A stretch of DNA of 64,000 bases from Pseudarthrobacter defluvii. GTDB taxonomy: Bacteria; Actinomycetota; Actinomycetes; Actinomycetales; Micrococcaceae. Location of the stretch: NCBI RefSeq assembly GCF_030816725.1, contig NZ_JAUSYG010000001.1:4216001-4280000 (forward strand), in the 5' to 3' direction. This document shows, piece by piece, positions 1 through 7,623 of this stretch (within the stretch, counting starts at the first letter, position 1; every line of letters begins with the position of its first letter). The notes beneath the pieces are model-generated. The model searched no databases. It saw only the letters and a program-made list of their open reading frames with translations, and was not told the origin of the DNA. The translations under genes and the position numbers were made by a program.

Positions 1-654
1 GCGAATGAGATAGCCGGCAAAAATAACGACGGCGCTGAGCAGGAAGGGGATGCGCCAGCCCCAGGCACCGAACTGGTCAGCCGGAAGGAGGGCGGCGAGC
101 GGCAGCAGGACGGCGGTGGCCAGGATTGACCCCACCTGGGTGCCCTGGAGGCTGAAGCTGGCGAAGAAGCCGCGCCGGGCGTCCGGCGAGTGTTCGACGA
201 TCATCGCGCTGGCACCGCCGAGTTCGCCGGCCACCGCGAAGCCCTGGATCAGGCGGAGGATCACCAGCAGGGCGGGGGCGAGGAGGCCCACTTGCCCGTA
301 GGTGGGCAGGAGCCCGACCGCGAAGGTCGCGAAGCCCATGAGCAACATGGCGAAGACGAGCACCTTCTTGCGCCCGTGCCGGTCCCCGTAGGCACCGAGG
401 ACGACGGCGCCTACCGGCCGGGAGACGTAGCCTACCGCGTAGGTTGCAAGGGAGGCAATGATCCCGACGGTGGGGTTTTCCGCGGGAAAGAAGATGGTGG
501 GGAAGATCAGCGTGGCGGCCAGCGAGTACAGCGCGAAGTCGTAGTACTCGAGGGCACTTCCGATCCAGCCGCTCATTGCCGCTTTCTTCGGATCCCGCAA
601 AACTGCACCAGCAGCTGGACTGGAAGGGGCCACGCGGGTTGGGGTGGTGCTCAT
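1..654 (-). CDS. MHS-type MFS transporter (3' end outside window)
   Basis: Only the first 218 residues are present; the gene runs off the left edge. The product is a multi-pass inner-membrane carrier. Visible features are the opening GSALEYYDFALY, typical of metabolite:H+ symporters (shikimate, benzoate or dicarboxylate carriers), and the loop motif GDRHGRKK after the second helix. The ATG at 654 is chosen because AAGGA lies seven bases upstream. It lies downstream of the P450 operon on the same strand but has its own promoter and operator at 759-802. The substrate cannot be named; an aromatic or organic acid is plausible from context. Confidence 0.85.
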   Translation of the reverse strand, partial: MSTTPTRVAPSSPAAGAVLRDPKKAAMSGWIGSALEYYDFALYSLAATLIFPTIFFPAENPTVGIIASLATYAVGYVSRPVGAVVLGAYGDRHGRKKVLVFAMLLMGFATFAVGLLPTYGQVGLLAPALLVILRLIQGFAVAGELGGASAMIVEHSPDARRGFFASFSLQGTQVGSILATAVLLPLAALLPADQFGAWGWRIPFLLSAVVIFAGYLIR

Positions 655-758
655 GTGCTTGTCCTTCGTCTTCTTTGGCAAGGAACCGGAACCGCTGGAA
701 ACAGTTGTGGCGGCGTCAGCGCCGCAAACCGCCGGACAGGGGCTCGGGCGTCAGCTCT

Positions 759-802
759 TGAATCGATTCATCCAATATAGAAGGTGACGTCCATTACGTC
801 AA
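759..802 (-). promoter_or_regulatory. Promoter and nested operators of the MHS transporter
   Basis: Read on the minus strand there is a -35 TTGACG (797-802), a 17-bp spacer and a -10 TATATT (774-779). A perfect palindrome TGAATCGATTCA (759-770) with the central CG of LacI-family sites covers the expected transcription start. A second inverted repeat, TGACGT-ccatt-ACGTCA (785-801), fills the spacer. Two different regulators may therefore act here. Confidence 0.7.
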
Positions 803-833
803 AGGGCAAGCGCTATCCGGTGAATGGGACACC

Positions 834-858
834 TCCGGGAGGCTCCCGGCCTCCCGGA
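834..858 (-). terminator. Hairpin after the P450 gene
   Basis: Ten-base arms TCCGGGAGGC and GCCTCCCGGA with a five-base loop, ten bases past the P450 stop codon. No clear U-tract follows. Confidence 0.5.
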
Positions 859-867
859 AGATGCGGC

Positions 868-2067
868 CTATGCGGCAGTGATCCTCACCGGCAGGGATTC
901 AAACCCGCGGAGCACGTTGTGCAGTATCGGCGCGGGAGCACCGTCCGGCTCGATCGCGGCCACGCGCTTGAGCAGCTGCTGCAGCACAATCTCCATTTCG
1001 AGCCGGGCGATAGGCTGTCCCACACACTGGTGCAGGCCCATGCCGAACGCCACGTGGCCCGACGCATTGCGGTGGAGATCGAAGTCATCGGCATTGTCAC
1101 CCCATTTGCGCGGGTCACGGTTCGCGGCCCCGAGGAACACCAGCACCTTGGCGCCCGCCGGCAGGTGCACGCCGCCCAGGACCGTGTCCACGGCAACGGT
1201 CCGGTGGAACTTCTGGAACGGCGATTCCAGGCGCAGCGCCTCGTCCACGGCAAATTTGGCCAGCTTGGGGTTCTCGCGCAGCCGGGCCCAGGCCTCTGGG
1301 TAACGCGCCAGCACCGAGAGCGTGTTCCCGATGCCGAAGATGGTGGTGTCCACTCCGGCGGACAGCAGGGCGCGGACCAGCAGCGTGGCCTGCTGCTCGG
1401 TAATCAGGCCGTCCTCCACGCGCTTCCAGATCTGGGCACCGAAGCCGACGTCGTCCAGGTTTTCGCGCTGGCAGTTCCGCATCACCGCGGCAGCGTGCTC
1501 ATCGCCCTGGGCAAAAGCCTGCTTGAAGATGTAGTTCTCCGGGCCAAACGCGTTGAACACCATGTTGCCGTACGGCAACAGATGTTCACGTCCGACGTCG
1601 GGAATCCCCACCGCGTCCGGGAAGACACGCAGGGGGTACTTTTCGGCGAGGTCCGCGATGGCGTCGAACCGCTCGCGTTGCGCCAGCTGTTCCGTCAGCT
1701 CCACAGCCGGTGGCGTGAACGGTTCGCGGAGGGCGCGGACTGTACTGGGATTGATGACGCCGGTCAGCGCCCGGCGCATCACGGTGTGGATGGGCGGATC
1801 CGATTCCAGGATGCTGGGCGGCCGCCAGCCCGAATCCTTCCGGATGTCCCGCGGGCCCAGCCCGCCCGAGGAGATGTAGGTTTCGAAGTCGGTGAGGACC
1901 TCATAGACCTCCTGGTAGCCGGCCACGGCGTAGCTGCCGGTGCTCTCCAGGTAGGAGACGGCACCGGCATCGCGGAGCCGGCCCAGAAACGGGTACGGGT
2001 CCAGGAGGTTCGCGGTGTCGAACGGATCCTCGCCCAACACGCTGGCGTCATGGGTGATAACGGTCAT
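868..2067 (-). CDS. Cytochrome P450 monooxygenase
   Basis: A 399-residue soluble bacterial P450. Visible signatures: I-helix AGVDTT (237-242) for oxygen activation, K-helix ExxR as EALR (276-279), and heme loop FGMGLHQCVG with the axial cysteine near 348. The ATG at 2067 is preferred over the upstream TTG at 2088 because AGGAG lies eight bases before it. It follows a phthalate-dioxygenase-reductase-type gene by 45 bp, which should supply electrons. P450s paired with such reductases include aryl-ether O-demethylases, so oxidative demethylation of a lignin-type aromatic is a reasonable inference; the substrate is not proven. Confidence 0.9.
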   Translation of the reverse strand: MTVITHDASVLGEDPFDTANLLDPYPFLGRLRDAGAVSYLESTGSYAVAGYQEVYEVLTDFETYISSGGLGPRDIRKDSGWRPPSILESDPPIHTVMRRALTGVINPSTVRALREPFTPPAVELTEQLAQRERFDAIADLAEKYPLRVFPDAVGIPDVGREHLLPYGNMVFNAFGPENYIFKQAFAQGDEHAAAVMRNCQRENLDDVGFGAQIWKRVEDGLITEQQATLLVRALLSAGVDTTIFGIGNTLSVLARYPEAWARLRENPKLAKFAVDEALRLESPFQKFHRTVAVDTVLGGVHLPAGAKVLVFLGAANRDPRKWGDNADDFDLHRNASGHVAFGMGLHQCVGQPIARLEMEIVLQQLLKRVAAIEPDGAPAPILHNVLRGFESLPVRITAA

Positions 2068-2112
2068 GGGAAACACTCCTGGGGACAAAACTTGGCGGGA
2101 TGAATGAGGTGG

Positions 2113-3078
2113 CTAGAGATCCAGGACGAGGCGCGGGCAGCCGGCCGCGGCACGGGAGACGCAAACCAGCATGACTTCGCCGGCGTCACGGTCCTCCTGG
2201 CTGAGGACGGCATCGCGGTGCTCAGGCTCACCCGAGATGATCTGGGTTTCGCAGGTGCCGCACAAGCCGCCCCGGCACGAGGACAGGACGCGCACGCCCA
2301 CCTCCTCCACAGCTTCGAGGATGGTCTTGTCGTTGGGCACGGTCACGGTGGTTCCGGTGCGGGCCAGCTCGACCTCGAACGGGGCGTTGGCCGCGGCAGC
2401 GCCCAAGGTGGAGGCAACGAAACGTTCGGTGTGCAGGGCGCCCGGAGGCCAGCCCATGCAGCGTTCCTCCACCGCACCGAGCAGCCCGCCGGGACCGCAT
2501 GCGTAAACCAGCATGTGCGCCCGGGGCATGCCCAGGATCTGGTCCAGGTCCAGCCGGCCTGCCTCGTCCTCGGCGATGATGCGGATACGGTCCGGGCCAT
2601 ACCGGTCTTCGAGCTGCTGCGCGAAGGCCATGGTATTCCGGCTCCGGCCGCCATAGACCAGGGTCCATTCCTTGCCGGCGGCCTCAGCCGCCTCAAGCAT
2701 CGGAATCAGCGGCGTGATGCCGATGCCGCCCGCGAGGAAGAGGTAGCGGCGGGAGTCACGCATCGGAAAGTTGTTACGCGGCTCGGAGATGGTCAGCGGC
2801 GTGCCGGCCAGCAGCGCGTGCACCGCTTTCGACCCGCCCCGGGAATCCGGCACGTGCAGCACGCCGATCCGGAGGTGGTCCAGCTCGTCAGGTGAGGAAC
2901 ACAGGGAGTACTGGCGCACCAGGCCGTCCCCCACATGGACATCGATGTGTGCGCCGGGCTGCCAGGGCTGGAACGGCTGGCCGTCGGCACGCCGCAGCAC
3001 CAGGGAGACCACCTGGTCCGCCACGCTGTCCACCTGATCGACCACGGCGTCGATGGTGGCTCCTGCAGATGCACTCAT
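2113..3078 (-). CDS. Phthalate dioxygenase reductase-family flavoprotein (P450 redox partner)
   Basis: 321 residues in the order FMN/flavin-binding barrel (RQYSL near 56-60), NAD-binding domain (LAGGIGITPLIPML) and C-terminal plant-type [2Fe-2S] ferredoxin domain with CRGGLCGTC and a distal cysteine (LVCVS). This domain order is that of the PDR/VanB family. It passes electrons from NAD(P)H to the oxygenase encoded 45 bp downstream. AAAGGAAGTGAAAACCCC before the ATG gives a good ribosome site. An IclR-type operator lies 114 bp upstream at 3192-3210. Confidence 0.9.
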   Translation of the reverse strand: MSASAGATIDAVVDQVDSVADQVVSLVLRRADGQPFQPWQPGAHIDVHVGDGLVRQYSLCSSPDELDHLRIGVLHVPDSRGGSKAVHALLAGTPLTISEPRNNFPMRDSRRYLFLAGGIGITPLIPMLEAAEAAGKEWTLVYGGRSRNTMAFAQQLEDRYGPDRIRIIAEDEAGRLDLDQILGMPRAHMLVYACGPGGLLGAVEERCMGWPPGALHTERFVASTLGAAAANAPFEVELARTGTTVTVPNDKTILEAVEEVGVRVLSSCRGGLCGTCETQIISGEPEHRDAVLSQEDRDAGEVMLVCVSRAAAGCPRLVLDL

Positions 3079-3191
3079 GGGGTTTTCACTTCCTTTGGGA
3101 CGGCTCGCCTGCGCGGCAGGCTTCGGCCGGAGGTCCGGCGCTCTAAGGGCTTACTTGAGGTTAGGTGTTGCACGCCACACGCGGGGCGACC

Positions 3192-3210
3192 CTTTCCACC
3201 CAACGGAAAG
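3192..3210. promoter_or_regulatory. Operator copy 1 of the aromatic regulon
   Basis: CTTTCCACCCAACGGAAAG, 6-bp inverted arms, upstream of the reductase-P450 operon. It matches the sites at 5129-5147 and 8850-8868 (consensus CTTTCCGNCCAACGGAAAG). Confidence 0.7.
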
Positions 3211-3266
3211 ATCTGCCCTGGCAGCTGTCGCGGCACCTGGCGCGGCACTTGGCGCGCAACCGCAAA

Positions 3267-4106
3267 TTAGTGCGGCAAGTGCTCCACGCCCAGGCGCCGC
3301 GCGATGCCGCGTGCAGCAATGTTGAGCACCGGAACCACACTGCCCACCGGGGCCGGGCGCCCCCGGGTGACGATGCCCAGCGCGGCCACCACCTGCTTGT
3401 TCGGCAGTAAAACCGGAACGGCCAGGCCGTAGTTGTCCGGGCCGGCTTCCTCCTCAGTGGTGGCGTAGCCGTTGGCACGGACCCGCTCGATCTCGGCAGC
3501 CAGCAGTCCGGGCTGGGTGATGGTCCGCGGCGTATGCGGCTCCAGCCGCTGGACAGCGGAGGAAAAGAGGTCCTTGGCTCCGTAAGCGAGCATGATTTTG
3601 CCCGCGGCGCTTGCGTGCAGGGGCAGGCGGGCGCCCACGCGCCGGAACGGCTGGCCGGCACCGGTGCCGGACATCCGCTCCACCAGCAGGACCTCCTCGC
3701 CGTCCAAAATGAACAGGTTCACCACGTTGTGGGTGACGAAGAGAACGTCCTGCATAAAGGGTGCGGCCACTTCGGCGATGTTCTGCTGCGCGGGTGCCAG
3801 CAGGCCCAGCCGCCAGATCCGCTGGCCTACACGGTATTCGCCGTTCGCCTTCTCGAGGCCGCCCCACGCCACCAAATCACCGGCCAGGCGGTGTGCGGTG
3901 GCCACCGGGAGCCCTGCCCTCCGGGCCATGGAACTGAGGCTTTGAACGGAATGCTCGGTATCGAAAGTGCCCAGCAGCGCCAGGGCGCGCGACGTGACGC
4001 TGGCCGCCTGGGGTGCGGCAGCACCGTCGTCGCCGGCTGGACGTTTTGGCGCGGCCGTCGGACCCGCGCGCCGGGTGGTCCGGCCTGCCGGGGCAGCGTT
4101 AGCCAT
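3267..4106 (-). CDS. IclR-family transcriptional regulator
   Basis: 279 residues: a disordered Ala/Arg-rich head of about 35 residues, then an IclR winged helix (SVTSRALALLGTF...SLSSMARRAGLPVATAHRLAGDL) and the C-terminal effector domain (LHASAAGKIMLAY, NGYATTEEEAGPDNYGLAVPV). IclR proteins sense small acids or aromatics and control nearby catabolic genes. It sits between the P450 operon and the SDR gene, on the same strand. It is the best candidate to bind the three 19-bp palindromes in this region; the protein-site pairing is inferred. Confidence 0.92.
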   Translation of the reverse strand: MANAAPAGRTTRRAGPTAAPKRPAGDDGAAAPQAASVTSRALALLGTFDTEHSVQSLSSMARRAGLPVATAHRLAGDLVAWGGLEKANGEYRVGQRIWRLGLLAPAQQNIAEVAAPFMQDVLFVTHNVVNLFILDGEEVLLVERMSGTGAGQPFRRVGARLPLHASAAGKIMLAYGAKDLFSSAVQRLEPHTPRTITQPGLLAAEIERVRANGYATTEEEAGPDNYGLAVPVLLPNKQVVAALGIVTRGRPAPVGSVVPVLNIAARGIARRLGVEHLPH

Positions 4107-4208
4107 GGGTCACCCTTCTGCGCGCTGGAGGACACGGCGCCGTCCGTGGCGCGGTGCTGCATCCCGCCATCTTAACGCCCGACGCCGGTGCCTCCCAGGA
4201 CGCAAGGC

Positions 4209-4252
4209 GAGGCGCCGGCGTCGTACTGTAGGCGCCTCCTCCATGGGAGGAG
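4209..4252 (-). terminator. Possible hairpins after the SDR gene
   Basis: Arms GAGGCGCC and GGCGCCTC (4209-4216, 4231-4238) followed by CTCCTCC-ATG-GGAGGAG (4236-4252), just past the SDR stop. There is no U-tract, so this is weak. Confidence 0.3.
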
Positions 4253-4257
4253 AAGGT

Positions 4258-5058
4258 TCAGTTGGGTACTGCGGCGAGGCCGGAGCCGCGGTAGGCGCCC
4301 AGGCCGCCGTCCACGCGGATGTCCGAGCCGTTCACCCAGCCCGATTCGGGGCGGAGCAGGAAGTCGATGACGGGGGCAATATCGTCCGGGTCGCCGAAGC
4401 GGCCCAGCAGTGCACCGGCGCCCTCCACCTTGTCGCGGCCGTGGTCTTTCTTGAAGTCCTCGAGGATGGGAGTGGCCACGGGTCCCGGGCTGACGCTGTT
4501 GACCCGGATCCGCTGCGGCAGAAGTTCGGCGGCCAGATGCTCAGTGAGGACCCGGACGCACTGTTTGGAGAAGAGGTAGGACTCGCCCATTACCTCGTCG
4601 TCGCCGGCAATGGACTCCAACGCGGCAGCTTGGTCTTCGGCGAGCGCGAAAGCGGAGCACTTTGCCTTGACCTCCCGCCAGTTCACGGCAACGCTGGAGG
4701 CGAGGTTCACCACGGCGGCACCCTCGCCCAGAAGGGGGGCCAGCGCCCGGACCAGCCCGCGGACGCCGAATACGTTCACCGCCAGCACGGTCCGCCACGG
4801 GGCCGTGCCAGGGACGCCGGCGATGTTCGCCAGGCCCGCGATGCCGTGCGGCGCTGCGGCCGTGACTGCTGCCGCGGCGGCGTCAACGCCGGCCTGGCTC
4901 GAGAGGTCTGCCTGGACAAATGTGCCGCTGAACTCCGCGGGTGGGTTGCGGTCGATGCCGATCAGCGGGATGCCCCGGCCGGCGAGGATGCGGGCCGCGC
5001 GTGCCCCGATTCCGGAGGAGACCCCGGTGACGACGATGGGCAGTTGCTCGTGGGACAT
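4258..5058 (-). CDS. Short-chain dehydrogenase, coniferyl-alcohol-dehydrogenase-like
   Basis: 266 residues. Rossmann start TGVSSGIGA (11-19), NIAG, active-site Ser followed by YLFSK (YxxxK), and C-terminal VNGSDIRVDGGL. Stretches such as NIAGVPGTAP and SPGPVATPILEDF, and the long insert before the catalytic Tyr, recall the coniferyl-alcohol dehydrogenase group, which oxidises cinnamyl-type alcohols to aldehydes. It is divergent from an aldehyde dehydrogenase, with one palindrome between them, so alcohol-to-aldehyde-to-acid oxidation is the natural reading. Exact substrate is inferred only. Confidence 0.85.
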   Translation of the reverse strand: MSHEQLPIVVTGVSSGIGARAARILAGRGIPLIGIDRNPPAEFSGTFVQADLSSQAGVDAAAAAVTAAAPHGIAGLANIAGVPGTAPWRTVLAVNVFGVRGLVRALAPLLGEGAAVVNLASSVAVNWREVKAKCSAFALAEDQAAALESIAGDDEVMGESYLFSKQCVRVLTEHLAAELLPQRIRVNSVSPGPVATPILEDFKKDHGRDKVEGAGALLGRFGDPDDIAPVIDFLLRPESGWVNGSDIRVDGGLGAYRGSGLAAVPN

Positions 5059-5128
5059 GCAGACTCCTCGTTAGTGCGTGACGTGCTTCACTCCATAGTG
5101 GCAAGCGGGACTGGGCGGTTGCGGGACA

Positions 5129-5147
5129 CTTTCCGTTGGACGGAAAG
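5129..5147. promoter_or_regulatory. Operator copy 2 of the aromatic regulon
   Basis: CTTTCCGTTGGACGGAAAG, with 7-bp perfect arms, midway between the divergent SDR and aldehyde dehydrogenase genes (about 70 bp from each start). On the other strand it reads CTTTCCGTCCAACGGAAAG, matching copies 1 and 3. Confidence 0.8.
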
Positions 5148-5216
5148 GTCGTCCCGGGATGTGACGGGTGCCATGACACTGGGATAAGAATTCCCTCCCG
5201 GCCGAAAGGACAAACC

Positions 5217-6596
5217 ATGACGGCAGCCCAGTATGAGGTCCACGACCCGGCCACCCTTGAGCTCGTTGGACATGCTCCGGAAAACACCGCGCAGGACGTC
5301 GAAGCCGCGGTGGCAGCCGCCCGTGCAGCGTCGGCCGGCTGGGCTGCGGACCGGGAGTCCCGCCGCAGTTCCCTGCGGGCAGGTGCGGCCCTGATCCGCC
5401 GCGACCTGGACGCGCTGGCCACCCTGCTCTCCCGGGAACAGGGCAAACCGAAGGCCGAGGCCGCCGGCGAATTCTCCGTGGCCGCAGGGCTGTTCGAGTA
5501 CTACGCCGACCTGGAATGGGACTCGGAACAGCAGCTGAGCCCGCGCGCGGACCGCAGCCTGGAGGTCCAGTACCGGCCCGTGGGCATCGTTGGCACCATC
5601 ACGCCGTGGAACTTTCCCATCTCCCTGCTCTGCGTGAAACTCGCCCCCGCTTTGGTGGCCGGCTGCACCGTGGTCGCCAAGCCCTCACCATCCACTCCCC
5701 TGTCCACGATTGCCCTGGTGAACCTGCTCAACGAGGCCCTCCCCGCCGGTGTGCTGCAGGTCCGGACCAGTTCGCGGCGGACCGTGAACGTTGCTTTGAG
5801 CACCTCGCCGGGCATCCGGAAGATCTCCTTCACCGGCTCCACGGAGGTGGGCATCTCCATCGCGCAGCAGGCCGCCTCAACGGTCAAGCGCGTCACCATG
5901 GAACTGGGCGGGAATGATCCTGCCATCGTGCTGGACGATGCGGACATCGCGGTCACCGCCCGCGGCATTGTGGGCAGCGCCTTCCGCAACGCCGGCCAAG
6001 TCTGCATGGCGGTCAAGCGCGTCTACGTCCCGCGCAGCCGCAGTGCGGAACTTGCTGAGGCCATTGCCGCCGAGGCGGCCCGCCATGTGCTGGGCCACGG
6101 CATTGCTGATGGCACCACCATGGGCCCGATGCACAACGAGTCCCAGCTCAAGCTGGTCCACGGCCTGGTGGATTCCGCCGTGGGCGCCGGTGCCCGCATC
6201 CTCTCCGGTGGCACCGCCGGCTGCGACCTGCCGGGCTACTTCCTCTCCCCCACCGTAGTGATCGACGCCGAACCCGGCATGGACCTGGTGGAGCAGGAAC
6301 AGTTCGGGGCGGCGCTGCCCATCGTGGCCTACGACAACCTCGACGACATCATCGCGGGACTGAACGCCGGCGAATTCGGCCTCGGCGCATCGGTGTGGAG
6401 CCCGGACCAGGAGCGGGCCTACGCCACTGCCTCCCGCCTTGAGGCAGGAACGGTCTGGGTCAACCAGCACACCCTGGTGGAACCGGACGCCCCGTTCGGC
6501 GGCTGGAAAGCCTCCGGCGTCGGCCGCGAGCGCGGCCGCTGGGGCCTGGAGGAATACCTGGAAACCCGTGTCATCAATGCCCGCCCCCACGCCTGA
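5217..6596 (+). CDS. NAD(P)-dependent aldehyde dehydrogenase
   Basis: 459 residues from the ATG at 5217, which follows GAAAGGA; an upstream in-frame start at 5136 would overlap the operator. Catalytic and binding residues are visible: N132 (TPWNFP), K155, FTGSTEVG (205-212), E229 (MELGG) and nucleophile C263 (GQVCM). It should oxidise an aldehyde, perhaps the product of the divergent SDR, to the acid. Odd point: the usual glycine-containing turn after PAGVLQV is replaced by RTSSRRTVN (183-191), unlike most family members. A run of 26 C begins directly at its stop codon. Confidence 0.9.
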   Translation: MTAAQYEVHDPATLELVGHAPENTAQDVEAAVAAARAASAGWAADRESRRSSLRAGAALIRRDLDALATLLSREQGKPKAEAAGEFSVAAGLFEYYADLEWDSEQQLSPRADRSLEVQYRPVGIVGTITPWNFPISLLCVKLAPALVAGCTVVAKPSPSTPLSTIALVNLLNEALPAGVLQVRTSSRRTVNVALSTSPGIRKISFTGSTEVGISIAQQAASTVKRVTMELGGNDPAIVLDDADIAVTARGIVGSAFRNAGQVCMAVKRVYVPRSRSAELAEAIAAEAARHVLGHGIADGTTMGPMHNESQLKLVHGLVDSAVGAGARILSGGTAGCDLPGYFLSPTVVIDAEPGMDLVEQEQFGAALPIVAYDNLDDIIAGLNAGEFGLGASVWSPDQERAYATASRLEAGTVWVNQHTLVEPDAPFGGWKASGVGRERGRWGLEEYLETRVINARPHA

Positions 6597-6622
6597 CCCC
6601 CCCCCCCCCCCCCCCCCCCCCC
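6597..6622. repeat. Homopolymer of 26 cytosines
   Basis: Begins immediately after the TGA of the aldehyde dehydrogenase and ends 11 bases before the ribosome site of the next gene. No other homopolymer of this length occurs in the window. It may be a length-variable tract (G-quadruplex or i-motif former) or an assembly artefact. Confidence 0.95.
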
Positions 6623-6647
6623 GCACACCCTGCAGAAGGACTTCCAT

Positions 6648-7574
6648 GTGAGCGTCGAACTGATCACTCTTGGCACCGCCGCCGGCCCGGCCATCCGCGG
6701 ACCTGAAAACGGCATCTCCAGCGCACTGGTGGTGGGTGATGCCTTTTACATGGTGGACTTTGGCCTCGGCTGCTCCCGCGCGGCACATGAGGCGGGGCTC
6801 CGGGGCAAGGATTTTGTGGCCGGCTTCGTCACGCACCTGCATTCGGACCATGTGGTGGAGCTTCCCGGCTTCCTGCTGTGGAACTGGGGGAATCCGGTGG
6901 AGGGCTTCACGCGGCCGGTATCCGTTGTTGGCCCGGGCAAGGATGCCACCCGGACGCGTGGCGGCGGCCTGTCCGGCACCGCCGAACTGGTGTCCCACTC
7001 GCTGCAGGCCTTCTCCTACGACATTGACATCCGGGTCCATGACGAGGCCCGCCCGGACCTTGCGTCGCTGGTGCGCACCGTGGACCTGGCCACCCCCGCG
7101 CACGGTTCCGAGGACGCGGCCCGCCCCTTCGACGTCTACGAGGATGACAGGGTCAAGGTCACCGGCATCCTGGTGGAGCACCCGCCGGTGCGGCCCGCCT
7201 TGGCGTTCCGCTTCGAGACCGACGCCGGTTCTGTCGTATTCTCCGGCGATACCGCCGAATGCGAGGCCATGGTTGTGCTCGCCGAGGGTGCGGATGTCCT
7301 GGTGCATGAAGCGGTCAACCTGGACTTCTATGCGGACAAGGGGTTCGCGCCGGAGTTCCTGAACCACCAGCGGATCGCCCACACGCCGCCTGAGGCCGCC
7401 GGCCGGGTAGCCTCCGCGGCGGGGGTGGACCGGCTTGTGCTCTCCCACTTGGCCGGGCGGGCGGAACCGCAGTGGTGGCGCAGCCGTGCTGCCTCAACCT
7501 TTGCCGGCACCGTGGACGTCGCCGTCAGCGGCCAGCGTTTCCGCATCGGCAGCCCCGTCCTGGCTTCCGCCTGA
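6648..7574 (+). CDS. MBL-fold metallo-hydrolase
   Basis: 308 residues with the metallo-beta-lactamase metal motif THLHSDH (62-68), a later FSGDTAECE (metal-bridging Asp) and a C-terminal SHLAG histidine. The fold resembles the RNase Z/arylsulfatase-like branch, which hydrolyses small esters or sulfates. Translation starts at GTG 6648 with AGAAGGA seven bases upstream; the overlapping ATG at 6646 reads straight into a stop. It is 51 bp after the aldehyde dehydrogenase and probably in its operon. An esterase or lactonase role in aromatic catabolism is inferred. Confidence 0.85.
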   Translation: MSVELITLGTAAGPAIRGPENGISSALVVGDAFYMVDFGLGCSRAAHEAGLRGKDFVAGFVTHLHSDHVVELPGFLLWNWGNPVEGFTRPVSVVGPGKDATRTRGGGLSGTAELVSHSLQAFSYDIDIRVHDEARPDLASLVRTVDLATPAHGSEDAARPFDVYEDDRVKVTGILVEHPPVRPALAFRFETDAGSVVFSGDTAECEAMVVLAEGADVLVHEAVNLDFYADKGFAPEFLNHQRIAHTPPEAAGRVASAAGVDRLVLSHLAGRAEPQWWRSRAASTFAGTVDVAVSGQRFRIGSPVLASA

Positions 7575-7623
7575 GAAGAACCTGATCCCGGGTCGCCTGC
7601 CACAAACTCAGCGAGGACAACTC

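Noticed and set aside
784-2103. 439-residue plus-strand frame opposite the P450
   Set aside because: Low-complexity shadow; the minus strand has heme, I-helix and K-helix motifs.
5877-7448. 523-residue minus frame containing a long Gly run
   Set aside because: The Gly run is simply the 26-C tract read backwards; the frame overlaps two well supported plus-strand genes.
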